A stretch of 64,000 nt of DNA from positions 744,001 to 808,000 of the forward strand of contig OY725495.1 of the NCBI GenBank assembly GCA_963281255.1, given 5' to 3'. Under the pieces are notes generated by a model that saw nothing but the letters and a program-made list of their open reading frames with translations, did not search any database and was not told the origin of the DNA. Source of the DNA: Aphrocallistes beatrix (taxonomy: Eukaryota; Porifera; Hexactinellida; Sceptrulophora; Aphrocallistidae). Of this stretch, positions 20,706 through 31,544 are shown piece after piece; the stretch's first letter is position 1; every line of letters begins with the position of its first letter. A program made the position numbers and the translations under genes.

Positions 20706-20792
20706 AGAGAACTAAATCTGCAGGAAATTACGTGGGGACTTGAAAGTTAGTCTTTCAAGTCCCCACGTAATTTCCTGCAGATTTAGTTCTCT
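20706..20792. repeat. Perfect 41-bp hairpin with 5-bp loop
   Basis: The arm 20706-20746 (starting AGAGAACTAAATCTGCAGG) is followed by the loop TTAGT and then the exact reverse complement at 20752-20792. No mismatch was found in 41 pairs. The flanks are not inverted. Confidence 0.9.
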
Positions 20793-21417
20793 AATGACTC
20801 TGGGTAGGGTATTATTAATGGTACTTCTACTTCGCCATTCTCCAGGTAATTTTTTCAGTTTTAAATTTCTAAAATATCCTTCAAATTCTGCTTTTGTTTG
20901 GCTCCATATATATGAGCGTACTTCTTTAATATTAGATACTTGTATTATGCAAAACAAGCACAGAAATAGAATATCAAAACCGGGAAAGTAGATGTGGTGG
21001 GCTACCTGGTTTAGAACCCTGGATGGTATTCCAGAAAAAGCCGTTATGGAGGAAAATAGAAAAAGTATCATTCAGAAGTTGGCCACTATACAAAGTATAA
21101 TCGGCAAACTCAAAGGTATTCATCTTTCATCATGTAAACAATTTATAAAAATAATGGTTAACTAACATATTAACCGTAGAATGCCCACTGGGGACACAGT
21201 GTCCCCGATATCGCGGATGTCTCCCAGCCATTTTCTATGGAACTGAAGCCATCTAAATGCTGGGCATTCTAAAGTTAAAAATAAAAATTTTGGTTGTGCT
21301 CTCTTAAGAAAATTACCTTCGTACTAATCCTTGGTTACATTTTTCTAAATAATGATATCCTTATTTTGAATCATCCATGATTATATAAAACTAAATTTTG
21401 AATGTAAAGGCCTTTTA
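20793..21417. other. Unassigned spacer with weak coding-like stretch
   Basis: A minus-strand open stretch (to about 21071, including LKKLPGEWRSRSTINN) may be a transposon fragment, but I cannot name it. At 21185-21270 a block containing CACAGTGTCCC and GCGGATGTCTCCCAGCC is repeated in reverse complement near 31405-31445. Nothing else was recognised. Confidence 0.3.
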
Positions 21418-21477
21418 TTCAAGAGTAGATTTTACAGAAACTACTTACACAGTAGTGTGTGAAATCAAAGAATCAAA

Positions 21478-22428
21478 ATGGAGCTGGAGCATCAAACTGA
21501 TTCCAATTACGAATCAGCTGAATATGGATCTAAGTACACTAGTCTGACAGATAGCCGAAAGGAGATACATTTCCAGCAATCCAATTTGGATGATGGTGAA
21601 TTGGTTGATCATGATAATCAGAGTGAAAATGAGAGTATTAGCGATAAACAGGATATAATGTTAGCTTCTAGACGTTCCATTCGTATCAAGGAAAATAAAG
21701 GGAAACAGAATCCATCTGTAAGTGTGTTGTGTTTTAGAGGAAGGAGAGAGATGACTCAAAAATCAGGAGTTCACACTTGTCCAACAATTAAGAAAAATTG
21801 TCCTCGTAATTCGCATAGCGATAGGAGCGTTAAACCCATTGAGTTGCTGTATCATTGTACGGCTTGTTCTAAATCATTCTTATTTTCTTCATCACTCAAT
21901 ATACACAGTCGCATACACACTGGCGAGCTCTATAAATGCACTACTTGTTCTAGATCCTTTTTTGATCGCTCAGATCTCAAGAGACACATTAAAACACACA
22001 CTGGAGGGAAGCCTTATAAATGTATTACTTGTTCGAAATCTTTTTCTAAGCCCTCTGCTCTTATTGTACACATCCGTATTCATACAGGGGAAAAGCCATA
22101 TCAATGCAAGACTTGTTCTAAGTCGTTTGCATCTTGTTCAGCCCTCATTATACACAATCGTATTCATACTGGTGAGAAGTCATATAAATGTTCTACCTGT
22201 TTCAAATCCTTTTCTATTTCGTCATCTCTTAAAGAACATATTCGAGTTCATACTGGAGAAAAACCATATCACTGTACAACTTGTTCTAAATCATTCTCAA
22301 ATGCTTCAATACTTACTAGACACATACGTGTTCATACTGGAGAAAAGCCTTATAAATGCTCTGCTTGTTTCAAATCCTTTGCTAGTTTATCCAATCTCAA
22401 TGTACACATTCGAATTCATTCAAAATAA
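21478..22428 (+). CDS. C2H2 zinc-finger protein, 7 fingers (copy 2)
   Basis: 316-residue single-exon ORF; the ATG follows the conserved leader (CACAGTAGTGTGTGAAATC). Residues 1-115 are the acidic N-domain (SNYESAEYGSKYTSLTD, SRRSIRIKENKG). Seven fingers follow, from YHCTACSKSFLFSSSLNIH to YKCSACFKSFASLSNLNVH. The link between fingers 1 and 2 is TGELYKC, one residue shorter than TGEKPY. The protein ends HIRIHSK. A decayed finger (TATGGATGTGCTCTACTTGT) lies directly after the TAA, so the array lost its C-terminal end. Likely a DNA-binding nuclear protein; targets unknown. Confidence 0.88.
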   Translation: MELEHQTDSNYESAEYGSKYTSLTDSRKEIHFQQSNLDDGELVDHDNQSENESISDKQDIMLASRRSIRIKENKGKQNPSVSVLCFRGRREMTQKSGVHTCPTIKKNCPRNSHSDRSVKPIELLYHCTACSKSFLFSSSLNIHSRIHTGELYKCTTCSRSFFDRSDLKRHIKTHTGGKPYKCITCSKSFSKPSALIVHIRIHTGEKPYQCKTCSKSFASCSALIIHNRIHTGEKSYKCSTCFKSFSISSSLKEHIRVHTGEKPYHCTTCSKSFSNASILTRHIRVHTGEKPYKCSACFKSFASLSNLNVHIRIHSK

Positions 22429-23700
22429 CCTTATGGATGTGCTCTACTTGTTCAAAATCATCATCCTCAAATCTTAATAGACACAATCATACATGTAGCA
22501 TTGTCTCATTTGATAATGGCAGAATGTTTGCTTTTAGATATCTGAGAAATTAGTTATTTATTTGATATTTTGTGTTTTGTTATTCTTGTAAATCAGATTA
22601 GATACCGCAATGCAACCATTACGCATTTCTTGTTAATACAGTTGATAAATGAACCCTACTGATGGGATGGCACTGTTTCCACAATCTTTGCTGTTGACTT
22701 AAAATTTCATGTTGCGTCCCAACCCAATAATGTGGAATCACACTTCCATCCCATCAGAGAGGAGCCTTTTCTGTCCTAATTTGTTGTATTATAACCAGTA
22801 TATACTCGAATAGTAGTCCACCCTCGAATATTCGCCTCCCCAAAGAAAATGTTATTTTGGCTAGCCTAAGAATAAACCATAACAATAAATTCTTCCTTTC
22901 TACCACTTCTTGGCTACCTCGTGTGATTATATCCTTCGAAAAGTCTCATATCTGAAATATTGTCTTTTCTTCAGGTGATGAACCGAGGTAAAATTAAGAA
23001 TCGCACGGGCTACTATTTGGGAATATACGATATGTGCCTTTATGATAAAACTTAAATCTAGATTTTTGGAAATACCATCATAAGTTCATAACGTCATCAC
23101 GTAAGCAAATATTGTAAAAACATCCTAATGAACATTTTATGACTCGTAATATTATTTTATCCTACCATTTGTAAAATATGACTCTCTTATACAGTAGAAC
23201 CCATAATCCGACACCTGTATATCAGAAAGACTCATACTTCAAAGAGGTTATATATTTTGTTAACGAAATTCACAATCTGTATCTAATTTCCTTCAATTTA
23301 ATTGGTCACATGATTCGGACCACTGAATGGAATGTTGTCACATTCCAAACTTTCAATGTCTTGCACCCCTGCCCCAGGTCAACAGTTGTAACCTAGTCTC
23401 TAGCACATCTGTTTGCCTTATTGTGATAGTGTAGTCATAAATATATTGTATAGAAAAGGTGTGAAAAATTGTTTTCCATTTTTTTGTAGAGGTGTGAAAA
23501 TTCCACTTAGATCTTAGAACTTAATCGTAGTCATATTATTTGATACCTACTTGCCAATTTTCATATCTCTACGACTTGCCAATTCTTCGGTCAATTCGGA
23601 CAAACAAACAAAAAAATCCTAGCGTTAATATATAAGATAATCTATCATTAATGTCTAATTATCACACATGAAATCTTTCTTTGGACCTTTTGTTTAGAAA
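22429..23700. other. Spacer with one small TIR element
   Basis: After the finger remnant, a 101-bp element at about 22658-22758 has inverted ends (CTGATGGGATGG / CCATCCCATCAG). No gene is supported in the rest. Confidence 0.4.
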
Positions 23701-23702
23701 TA

Positions 23703-23890
23703 CAGTCGACTCCGCTAAATAGGGACACTGTTTAATCGGGTCAGTCGCTTAATCGAGTCACTTTTGGCAGGACCGGAATAGCTCTCACACATAGAAGCTA
23801 ATACAAAATATTTTCGGTTAATAGGGTCTTCCGCTTAATCGGGACAAAATGTCCTCTGACCGATATGGCCCTATTAAGCGGAGTCGACTG
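23703..23890. mobile_element. pogo/Tigger-like MITE (188 bp)
   Basis: Inverted ends CAGTCGACTCCGCT...AGCGGAGTCGACTG flanked by TA on both sides (23701-23702 and 23891-23892). The interior repeats the motif CGCTTAATCGGGAC. Too short to encode a transposase. Confidence 0.85.
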
Positions 23891-23929
23891 TATGTAGAAT
23901 CAATTCCAAAATTATAAATTGCTCCATAA

Positions 23930-24243
23930 CTGACTCATCATGGAATTATGACGTAATTGTCATAAAATTTTCAGTTTTTGACTATAACTCAGCCATTTTA
24001 GGTGATAGAAGGCTGAGATTTGGTAAAATGTGTATATTAATATGTCTCAAATATGAGACTATAAAAACTATCATCAAAAAATGATGACTAATCAAAATGT
24101 TATGACGTCATCATTACGCATCAAAAATTGACAAATTTTGTGATTTTTCGAGTGATATCGATTATAACAGTAGTACAGACGTATTTAGAGATGTTATCTA
24201 CCATATAATTAATCAGTGCGAGTCTAGGCCCCCAAAGGGCAAA
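23930..24243 (+). mobile_element. Truncated Helitron-like element
   Basis: Plus-orientation inner blocks of the family: TCATGGAATTATGACG, ACTCAGCCATTTTAGG, TATGACGTCATCATTA, GTATTTAGAGATGTTATCTA, ending in a remnant of the GC-rich hairpin region (CCCCCAAAGGGC). Both true ends are missing. Confidence 0.65.
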
Positions 24244-24534
24244 GTATGAGTAATAACAATGTTCGGATGACGAATTTGATATCGGAATTCGATACCTCTC
24301 ATAGTTTTAATGAATTATCTATCCTCCATGGGTAGAACCATTTTAGCACAATTTACGATGCAAATTATTGTACTGTTCCAATACTTCAGATCAGGCAGTA
24401 TATGAAATATACAAATTTGGGTTGTGGTCTCATAAGAAAATAGCCTTCGTACTCATCCTTGGTGACATTTTTCGAAGTAATTGCAGGGCTGGGGTTGGCT
24501 TACCGATTGAGTTCGGTTATTTTGGTTTTATTAA

Positions 24535-24693
24535 AATTTCAGCCTTCTATCGATATTTTCGTCTGAGGTCAGAACTTAGTGGAGCCATAGCCAAAAAACT
24601 CCAACATGCCAAAAATCAATTTTCTGCCCTGGCAGTTTCTTCAATCAATTCGTTATATATATATATACATTAATCTAGTTTTAATAGTAAGGA
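24535..24693 (-). mobile_element. 5' end fragment of Helitron-like element
   Basis: It holds CATGCCAAAAATC, CTTCAATCAATTCGTTA, a short (TA)n and the end TTTTAATAGTAAGGA followed by T. Read on the minus strand this is the TC-starting end of the family. The GC-rich end is absent. Confidence 0.65.
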
Positions 24694-24910
24694 TTAACAA
24701 ATTTCAGAAGTATTATTCATGAATCTCCGTCGGCAAAACAATGAAATTAGTGTATCTATTTATACAATATCGGCTAACCAATCCAAGATTTTCTTAACCG
24801 TTAGCCGGGTTGACGGCGGTTAGCCGGTTAACCGCATCCAGCCTTGGTAATGGTATATCCTTATTTTGAATCATCAATTACTCAGTAGTGTATGAAATTG
24901 GATATTCGAA

Positions 24911-26155
24911 ATGGAACTGGAGCACGAAACCGATTCCAATTACGAATCTGCTGAAGAGGGATCTGAGTACTTTAGTGAGACAGATAATAGAGAGGAGACA
25001 CAGTTCCAGCAATTAAATTTGGATGATGGTGAATTTGTGGATCATGATAATCAGAGTGAAAATGAGATTATTAGCGATAGACATGATACAATGCTAGCTT
25101 CTAGACGTTCCATTCGCATCATGGGAAATAAAGAAAAACAGATTACACAGATATCCATAAGTAAAATTTGTCCGATTACTTCAAAAAATTTTCTTCGCCC
25201 CTCACGTGGCCGTATTAAAGAAATTGAGATGCTGCATCAATGTACAATTTGTTCTAAATCGTTCTTATTTTATTCATCCCTCAGTATACATAGCCGCATA
25301 CATACTGGAGAACCCTATGAATGCTCTACTTGTTCAAGGCCATTTTCTTGTCCCTCAGATCTCAAGAGACACATTCGAACACATACTGGAGAGAAGCCTT
25401 ATGAATGCGTTACTTGTTCAAAATCCTTTCGTATATCCTCAGATCTCAAGAAGCACATTCGTACTCATACTGGAGAGAAACCATATCAATGTAAGACTTG
25501 CCTTAAATCGTTCCCATATCTTTCATCCCTCAATAGGCACAGTCGTCTTCATACTGGCGAGAAGCCATTTAATTGTTCGATTTGTCTTAAATCCTTTTCA
25601 AATCCATCAAATTTTAAAGTACACATTCGGATTCATACAGGAGAGAAGCCTTATGCATGCTCTTCTTGTTCAAAATCTTTTTCTACCTCCTCAAAACTTA
25701 AGAAACACATTCGCATTCATACTGGAGAGAAGCCTTATAAATGTCAAACTTGTCTCAAATCATTTTCTCAGAGCTCAATACTTAAATCACATATTCGGAC
25801 ACATACTGGAGAAAAACCTTATGAATGCTCTACCTGTTTCAAGTTATTTTCCGATTCGTCACATCTTAAAGCACACATTCGAATTCACACAGGAGAGAAG
25901 CCATACGAATGCGTTACTTGTTCAAAATCCTTTTCTAGATCCTCAGATCTCAAGAAGCACATTCGTACTCATACTGGAGAGAAACCATATCAATGTACGA
26001 CTTGTTCCAAAGCGTTTATAAGCTCTTCATTACTTACTAGACACATACGTTTTCATACAGGAGAAAAGCCGTATAAGTGCTCTAATTGTTTCAAATCCTT
26101 TTCTTGTTCATCAAATCTCAAAGTGCACATTGGTAGAATTCATAATTCAAGCTAG
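24911..26155 (+). CDS. C2H2 zinc-finger protein, 11 fingers (copy 3)
   Basis: 414-residue single-exon ORF after the leader CTCAGTAGTGTATGAAATTG. The acidic N-domain (SNYESAEEGSEYFSETD) is shorter in its distal part than in copies 1 and 2. Eleven fingers run from HQCTICSKSFLFYSSLSIH to YKCSNCFKSFSCSSNLKVH. The first linker is the shortened TGEPYEC. The last finger has HIGRIH (four residues between the His ligands, still a valid spacing). After the TAG the same frame continues with KPYECSTCSKSFST, the start of a further finger that no longer has its His pair. Copy 5 (31845) shares this 3' end almost base for base. Probable DNA-binding nuclear protein; targets unknown. Confidence 0.9.
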   Translation: MELEHETDSNYESAEEGSEYFSETDNREETQFQQLNLDDGEFVDHDNQSENEIISDRHDTMLASRRSIRIMGNKEKQITQISISKICPITSKNFLRPSRGRIKEIEMLHQCTICSKSFLFYSSLSIHSRIHTGEPYECSTCSRPFSCPSDLKRHIRTHTGEKPYECVTCSKSFRISSDLKKHIRTHTGEKPYQCKTCLKSFPYLSSLNRHSRLHTGEKPFNCSICLKSFSNPSNFKVHIRIHTGEKPYACSSCSKSFSTSSKLKKHIRIHTGEKPYKCQTCLKSFSQSSILKSHIRTHTGEKPYECSTCFKLFSDSSHLKAHIRIHTGEKPYECVTCSKSFSRSSDLKKHIRTHTGEKPYQCTTCSKAFISSSLLTRHIRFHTGEKPYKCSNCFKSFSCSSNLKVHIGRIHNSS

Positions 26156-26229
26156 AAACCTTATGAATGCTCTACTTGTTCTAAATCATTCTCTACGTCC
26201 TCAAAAAAATCGACGAACTCAAACACGCA

Positions 26230-26821
26230 TCATTGTTCCATATGATGATAGCTGAATGTTTTTTTAGATAATTGAGAAATCTTTTAACTCTATTTACTTT
26301 TTTCTGTTTTGTTATTCTTGTTAGTCATATTTACTGCTACAATGCAATATTTTAACCATCGTAACTTGATAACCACCATGGATGCACAACTTCTATCGTG
26401 ACTTGATAACCCTAACTTGAATACGAGTGTTACGTCGAATTGGGATTCGACCGAGCACACTTGTAGTGTTGATTTAATAACCAACTTCCAATTTGGATAA
26501 ATTCGATGTTATTGGAAAGAGGAGGAACAGACGGTTTATGAAATGTGATTTGAATCGTATAAATTCACTAGTTTCTACCTCATCAAAGTTAACTAAAATC
26601 CGAAATTTTGAATACTAACTTCTGTTTTAAAAAAACCCATTTTTATCCCGATTTTAGGGTTGATATTCCATCAATGTATTCTTTATTACCATATATCTTA
26701 TTTTAAATAATAAAAACATAGGGCTGTTAATCGATTTTAAGTATTTAATTTTTAATCTATCCAAATTTGAGCATCTTTCCCAATAAGTAATGTAATCCAG
26801 CAACACTAGACCAAGAAATTA
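26230..26821. other. 3' UTR and spacer, no gene seen
   Basis: Family 3' UTR up to about 26340, then AT-rich sequence without a recognised gene or element. Confidence 0.4.
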
Positions 26822-27005
26822 TCTAGGAGCGCGAGAGGCTCCTTTAAGCGTATGATTTTAAGCCTCAAAGTGTTTAGGAGCGTGAAAATCCAAAACAATA
26901 CCCAATTTACTCAATATTATATTGTTATTTATCGATTTAGGCGTATGAAAATTTAGAAATTTTAGATTAGGGGCGTATCCTCTGGAAGGCTGTATAGTAC
27001 CCTGC
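26822..27005 (-). repeat. Dispersed repeat, inverted partner of 58050-58245
   Basis: The block starts AGGAGCGCGAGAGGCTCC and includes CCTCAAAGTGTTTAGGAGCG. Its reverse complement appears at 58050-58245 (CGCTCCTAAACACTTTGAGG). About 190 bases, moderately diverged. The ends GGAGCG.../...CAGCC(C/T)TCCAGAG do not match a class I know. Confidence 0.7.
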
Positions 27006-27194
27006 ACTAGACTGTATAGAGAGAATTGATTGTGTAAAGATAAGACTACTGACAATGACTGTCTTTCCTGCTCGAATGTATAGTTCCAATAATGTTACTT
27101 AACATTCACACCAGAGAAATATGTTAAGTTCTGTCCCAAGCTTGATTTGAAAAGGTATAAAATTTCGTATATTCAAACATAGTTATTATGGTCT

Positions 27195-27795
27195 TTAGAG
27201 ATTGTAATTCGAATATTTTCAGTAATGTTAAAAGATTTTTCGAGTCTAAGACTTAGAATAATAATTTTTTGAAGAAAAAATGTGTCCTGACTTGCAGCCA
27301 AAATCGCGAATCAGGGCCCAATGCTTCTGTAAAAAATGTCTTCATATTCGATGTTCCATGACGATTTTGCACCAGATACCTTTCATTCACCATGGAAATA
27401 TTTCACAAATCCACTGAATTCATTATCAGAAATGAGATAAGTTATTAATTCACAGTTCAAATTAGGTACATTTTGCAAAATAACCCAAAAATAGCACTTT
27501 TTTCCCATCACAAAAAACTCTGATCCAACTGGTTCTCAAAATGCACTGATCTGAACATCCTATATTTCTACAAATTTAGAGTGTTCGAAGAAAATGTGCT
27601 AATTTTTCCTAGAATTTGAAGACTCTGGAAAGTTAATTTTTAAAGCAGTGGGCCCTGACTCGCGATTTTGGCTGCGAGTCAGGACTTTTCTTTTCAAAAA
27701 GTTCACCATACAAAACACAGTTCTAAGTCTTAGAGACGAAAAATCTTTCAACATTACTGAAAATATTCGAATTACAATCTCTAAAGACCTGTTTC
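27195..27795. repeat. Foldback element with about 130-bp arms
   Basis: The left arm (GGTCTTTAGAGATTGTAATT to CGCGAATCAGGGCCC) is inverted in the right arm (GGGCCCTGACTCGCG to AATTACAATCTCTAAAGACC), with a centre of about 310 bases. A single diverged arm occurs at 17735-17900. No coding capacity. Confidence 0.75.
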
Positions 27796-28142
27796 ATCGT
27801 AACTTGATATTTTGTGACACTAAAGTTCATCAGAAATTTGAAAGTTAGTAAACACGTAGGTACTCAAAATTTGTTAAATTAAAAATTTTTATCAATTTCT
27901 GACCAGTTTTAGGCACACTGTTATTTATTTAACAGGTTGAGTGGCCTGCATTAGACCAAGAAGATTTTATGATTCACTAAGATGCATAGAAAAGTAAAAA
28001 TTAAAACTAATTTCACTCTTCCTTAGAACCTTATACGTATATAAATAACTTTTTTAAAATGTAAACGATATTTGATTTAATATATTTTATATATTTTACT
28101 AAAAGCTACTCACACAGTAGTGTGTGAAATTAAAGATTCAAA

Positions 28143-29162
28143 ATGGAACTCGAGTTCGAAACCGATTCCAATTACGAATCAGCTGAAGAGGGATCTGAGT
28201 ACTTTAGTGTGACAGATAATAGAGAGGAGACACAGTTCCAGCAATCCAATTTGGATGATGGTGAATTTGTGGATCATGTTAATCAGAGTGAAAATGAGAA
28301 TATTAGCGAAAGACACGATACAATGTTAGCTTCTCGACGTTCCATTCGTATCATGAAATATAAATGGAAACAGAAAGCATCTGTAAGTGTGTTGTGTTTT
28401 GGAGGGAGGAAAGCGATAACTCAAAAATCAGATATTCCAAAGTGTCCGAATAAATTTCCTCGTACCTCGGATAGAGGTATTAAAGCCATTGAGAGGTGTA
28501 CGACTTGCTCTAAATCGTTTTTATTTTCTTCATCACTAAATATACACAATCGTATATATACTGGAGAGCCCTATGAATGTTCTACTTGTTCAAGATCCTT
28601 CTTTTATCCCTCGGGTCTCAAGAGAGATATTCGAAAACACACTGGACAAAAGCCTTATCAATGTCAAACTTGTCTCAGATCATTTTCTCAGAGCTCAAAT
28701 TTGAAACTGCATATTCGGACACATACCGGAGAAAAGTCTTTTGAATGCTCTACAAGTTTCAAATCCTTTTCTAATTCGTCACATCTCAAAAAACACATTC
28801 GAACACACACTGGAGAGAAGCCTTATGAATGCATTACTTGTTCGAAATCTTTTTCTACCTCCTATATTCTCAAAGTACACATTCGTACTCATACTGGAGA
28901 GAAACCTTATCAATGTCAAACTTGTCTCAAATCATTTTCTCAGGGCTCCATCCTTAAATCACATATTCGGACACATACCGGAGAAAAACCTTTTGAATGC
29001 TCTACCTGTATCAAATCCTTTTCTACTTTGTCAACTCTGAAAGCACACATTCGAGTTCATACAGGAGAGAAGCCTTATGAATGCCCTACTTGTTCTAAAT
29101 CATTTTCTCAGTCTTCACATCTTAATAGGCACATGTTATGTCTGCATAAAAATAGAAAGTAG
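28143..29162 (+). CDS. C2H2 zinc-finger protein with three broken fingers (copy 4)
   Basis: 339-residue single-exon ORF after the conserved leader (CACAGTAGTGTGTGAAATT). The acidic N-domain is intact (SNYESAEEGSEYFSVTD, SRRSIRIM). Eight finger positions follow, but zinc ligands are lost in three: finger 1 ends NRIY instead of a terminal His, finger 2 has LKRDIRKH with the first His replaced by Asp, and finger 4 reads ECSTSFKSF with the second Cys replaced by Ser. Five fingers remain complete. The open frame is kept although the array is decaying, so this may be a working gene with a reduced array or an early pseudogene. First linker TGEPYEC. Confidence 0.82.
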   Translation: MELEFETDSNYESAEEGSEYFSVTDNREETQFQQSNLDDGEFVDHVNQSENENISERHDTMLASRRSIRIMKYKWKQKASVSVLCFGGRKAITQKSDIPKCPNKFPRTSDRGIKAIERCTTCSKSFLFSSSLNIHNRIYTGEPYECSTCSRSFFYPSGLKRDIRKHTGQKPYQCQTCLRSFSQSSNLKLHIRTHTGEKSFECSTSFKSFSNSSHLKKHIRTHTGEKPYECITCSKSFSTSYILKVHIRTHTGEKPYQCQTCLKSFSQGSILKSHIRTHTGEKPFECSTCIKSFSTLSTLKAHIRVHTGEKPYECPTCSKSFSQSSHLNRHMLCLHKNRK

Positions 29163-29293
29163 CCACTGTTTCATATGATAATAGCTGAATGGTGCTTTTA
29201 GATATCTGAGATATGATTATGTATTTACATTTTTTGTGTTTTTTCTCCTGTTAGTCATTTAGGTGTCATGATCTAATATAATATAATCATAGC

Positions 29294-29447
29294 CATAGGC
29301 GTATCTCCAGGGGTGACAGGGGTAGCGTGCCTCCCCAGACCTAAATGTTATGTTGACTTGGGGTGGCATGCCACATTAGTTTGATATATGTTTAAAAATC
29401 TCGCCACCCCAGCTAACCATGAAAAAATCAAAATAGTTACGCCTATG
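29294..29447. mobile_element. hAT-type MITE with 8-bp target duplication
   Basis: Ends CATAGGCGTA...TTACGCCTATG. Flanks ATCATAGC (29286-29293) and ATCATATC (29448-29455) form an 8-bp target duplication with one mismatch, as expected for hAT elements. The interior is GC-richer than the surroundings and non-coding. Confidence 0.8.
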
Positions 29448-29489
29448 ATCATATCCCTCTGTATATAAGGCCTGTCATCATAACCACGT

Positions 29490-29610
29490 TGAATAGAGCT
29501 TAGGAATGTATTACCAGCATTTTATAAATATGGTGCCAAAATGCCCATATCCGTTCCTAAAATTTTGATTAGTCATCATATGATTGCACAATAGGTTATA
29601 TTTATGATGA
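29490..29610 (-). repeat. Partial arm of the 37332-38784 foldback family
   Basis: GCTTAGGAATGTATTACCAGC through ATGATTGCACAATAGG is a diverged reverse complement of 61925-62035, and both resemble one arm of the large foldback. Confidence 0.5.
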
Positions 29611-30193
29611 ATTTAGTGATTTTCAGATCCGGTTATCGTGATCTCATTATTTGATATAACAATCTAACCTGCTTTTTTGATCTATACTTGGCTACAAACA
29701 TTTAATTAATGCAGTAATAAAGTCCCTCACCTGAAATATACAATGAGATGCAAATCGCAATAGTGACAATATATGTGGTAGCTAATATTGATACAGGCAG
29801 TGGAGCTGAAACATGTTTGCCATTAACAGTGACATAAATTAAAGAAATTTTCATATATTTTTTCATACTTATCTATCTTTATGGTTTATTGTTGTTTTAG
29901 ACAATGCGTTCAGAGTGATACCAATTATGAAGTCAAGTTCAAATGTCAATGAAGCCAAGTCCAAAGTTAGAGAGAAGATGTGAAAATGTTAAGATGTACA
30001 ATTACTGTAGTACGTAGTAGATGATAAGTTGATCCTCTGGTGGTAGTAGCATACATAGTAGTTTTGTGCGTCATCTATTAATTCATTTTGCAATTAATTG
30101 CAATATGATTAAAATATACAAATGTCAGTCGTTGTCAATAAGGGATAAATGCTATCATACATGTTTAGAAGTGTGTGAAATTAAAGACTCAAA

Positions 30194-30800
30194 ATGGAAC
30201 TGGAGCACGAAACCGATTCCAATCACGAATCAACTGAAGATGGATCTGAGTACTTTAGTGTGACAGATAATAGGAAGGAGACACAGTTCCAGCATGCAAT
30301 TATATAGTGTATTTGTTGATCATGATAATCAGAGTGAAAATAGCGATAGACATGATACAATGCTAGCTTCTATTCTAGATGTTCCATTCGTTTCATGGAA
30401 AATAGAAGAAAACACAATCCATCTATAAGTGTATTGTGTCCTGAGACATATTACTCAGAAATCCAAAAGTAATTTTTGCCCGACTATTTAGAATTTTCTT
30501 TCTCGTACCTCACGTAGCCTTATTAAAGCCACTGAGATGCAGTATCAATATACGACTTGTTCTAAATCATTCTTATTTTTCCTACTGATGAAAAGCCATT
30601 TAAATGTTCTACAGTACACACTCGCTAATCCGAACAGCTCTGTGCCAATGATCGAAAAAATCATACAGTAGAGAAGCCTTATGGATGCATTACTTGTTCC
30701 AAATCCTTTGTAGATCCTCGGATTTTAACAAACACATTCGTACTCATTCTGGAGAAGAGCCATATCAAGTTACGACTTGTTCTAAAGCGTGTATAAGCTC
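30194..30800 (+). pseudogene. Zinc-finger pseudogene sharing the 17359 lesion
   Basis: After the leader (AGTGTGTGAAATTAAAGACT) the ATG at 30194 opens the N-domain, but the frame breaks at the same CAGCATGCAATTA deletion seen at 17359-17472, giving an early TAG. N-domain DNA continues out of frame to about 30440. Degenerate finger pieces follow (ACGACTTGTTCTAAATCATT at about 30553, CATTACTTGTTCCAAATCC at about 30688, CATTCGTACTCATTCTGG at about 30735). There are several frameshifts and internal losses. Not functional. Confidence 0.88.
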
Positions 30801-30928
30801 TTTCTTTTCATATCCCTACGATTTTATTCAATTCGAACAAACAAACAAATACGAAAAATGTACCGCCACTGACAAATTGGAGATGTCCTTCTACATTTCA
30901 TGAGCTGGAAACGCAGCATTTATGGTGC

Positions 30929-31365
30929 AACTCAGGAATATAACAACATTTTAAAGAATTGTTGTTACATTCCTGAGTTGCTATAGAGAATGCATTTTCG
31001 TCAATTGAGGTTATATCTTGAAACCATAAGAGCTAGACAATCAAATTGATTTCATCTGATGGAGATAATAACCTACTTCCTATTAAGTGAGAGTACATTC
31101 TATTCGTATATATCATCAGCCTTTTGTGTTACGGGACGATATATGCCCATCGGTTACATTTATTAAAATGTCCGATAAGAATACTGAAGTATAAAATGTA
31201 TTATGACTATTAATGTAAAGTAAGATATTATCTATCAAATGAGACCAAATTTGAATGTCTAGCTCTTATGGTTCTCAAGAACGCATAGCCTCAATTGCCG
31301 AAAATCTATTTCCACAGCAACGCAAGAATTTTAACAACAGGTCACTTTCTAATTTAACCTAAGAC
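30929..31365. repeat. Foldback element with hairpin end
   Basis: The left part (CAATTGAGGTTATATCTTGA, CCATAAGAGCTAGACAATC) is inverted in the right part (GTCTAGCTCTTATGG, GCCTCAATTG). The left end also carries its own small hairpin at about 30929-30985 (GCAACTCAGGAATATAACAA / TTGTTACATTCCTGAGTTGC). A related arm lies at about 39755-39935. Confidence 0.7.
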
Positions 31366-31544
31366 TAGCGAAATGTACCACAGTGATAAAACTTTATGGC
31401 TTCTATCCCATAGAAAATGGCTGGAGACATCCGCGATATCGCAATTTTTCGGTAATATAAGGTTAAATTTACCCTAAATTTAATTATAGTTAGAAACGTT
31501 GAGAAAAATTGTTAGATATCAGGGGAAATTGTGGAAGCAAACTT

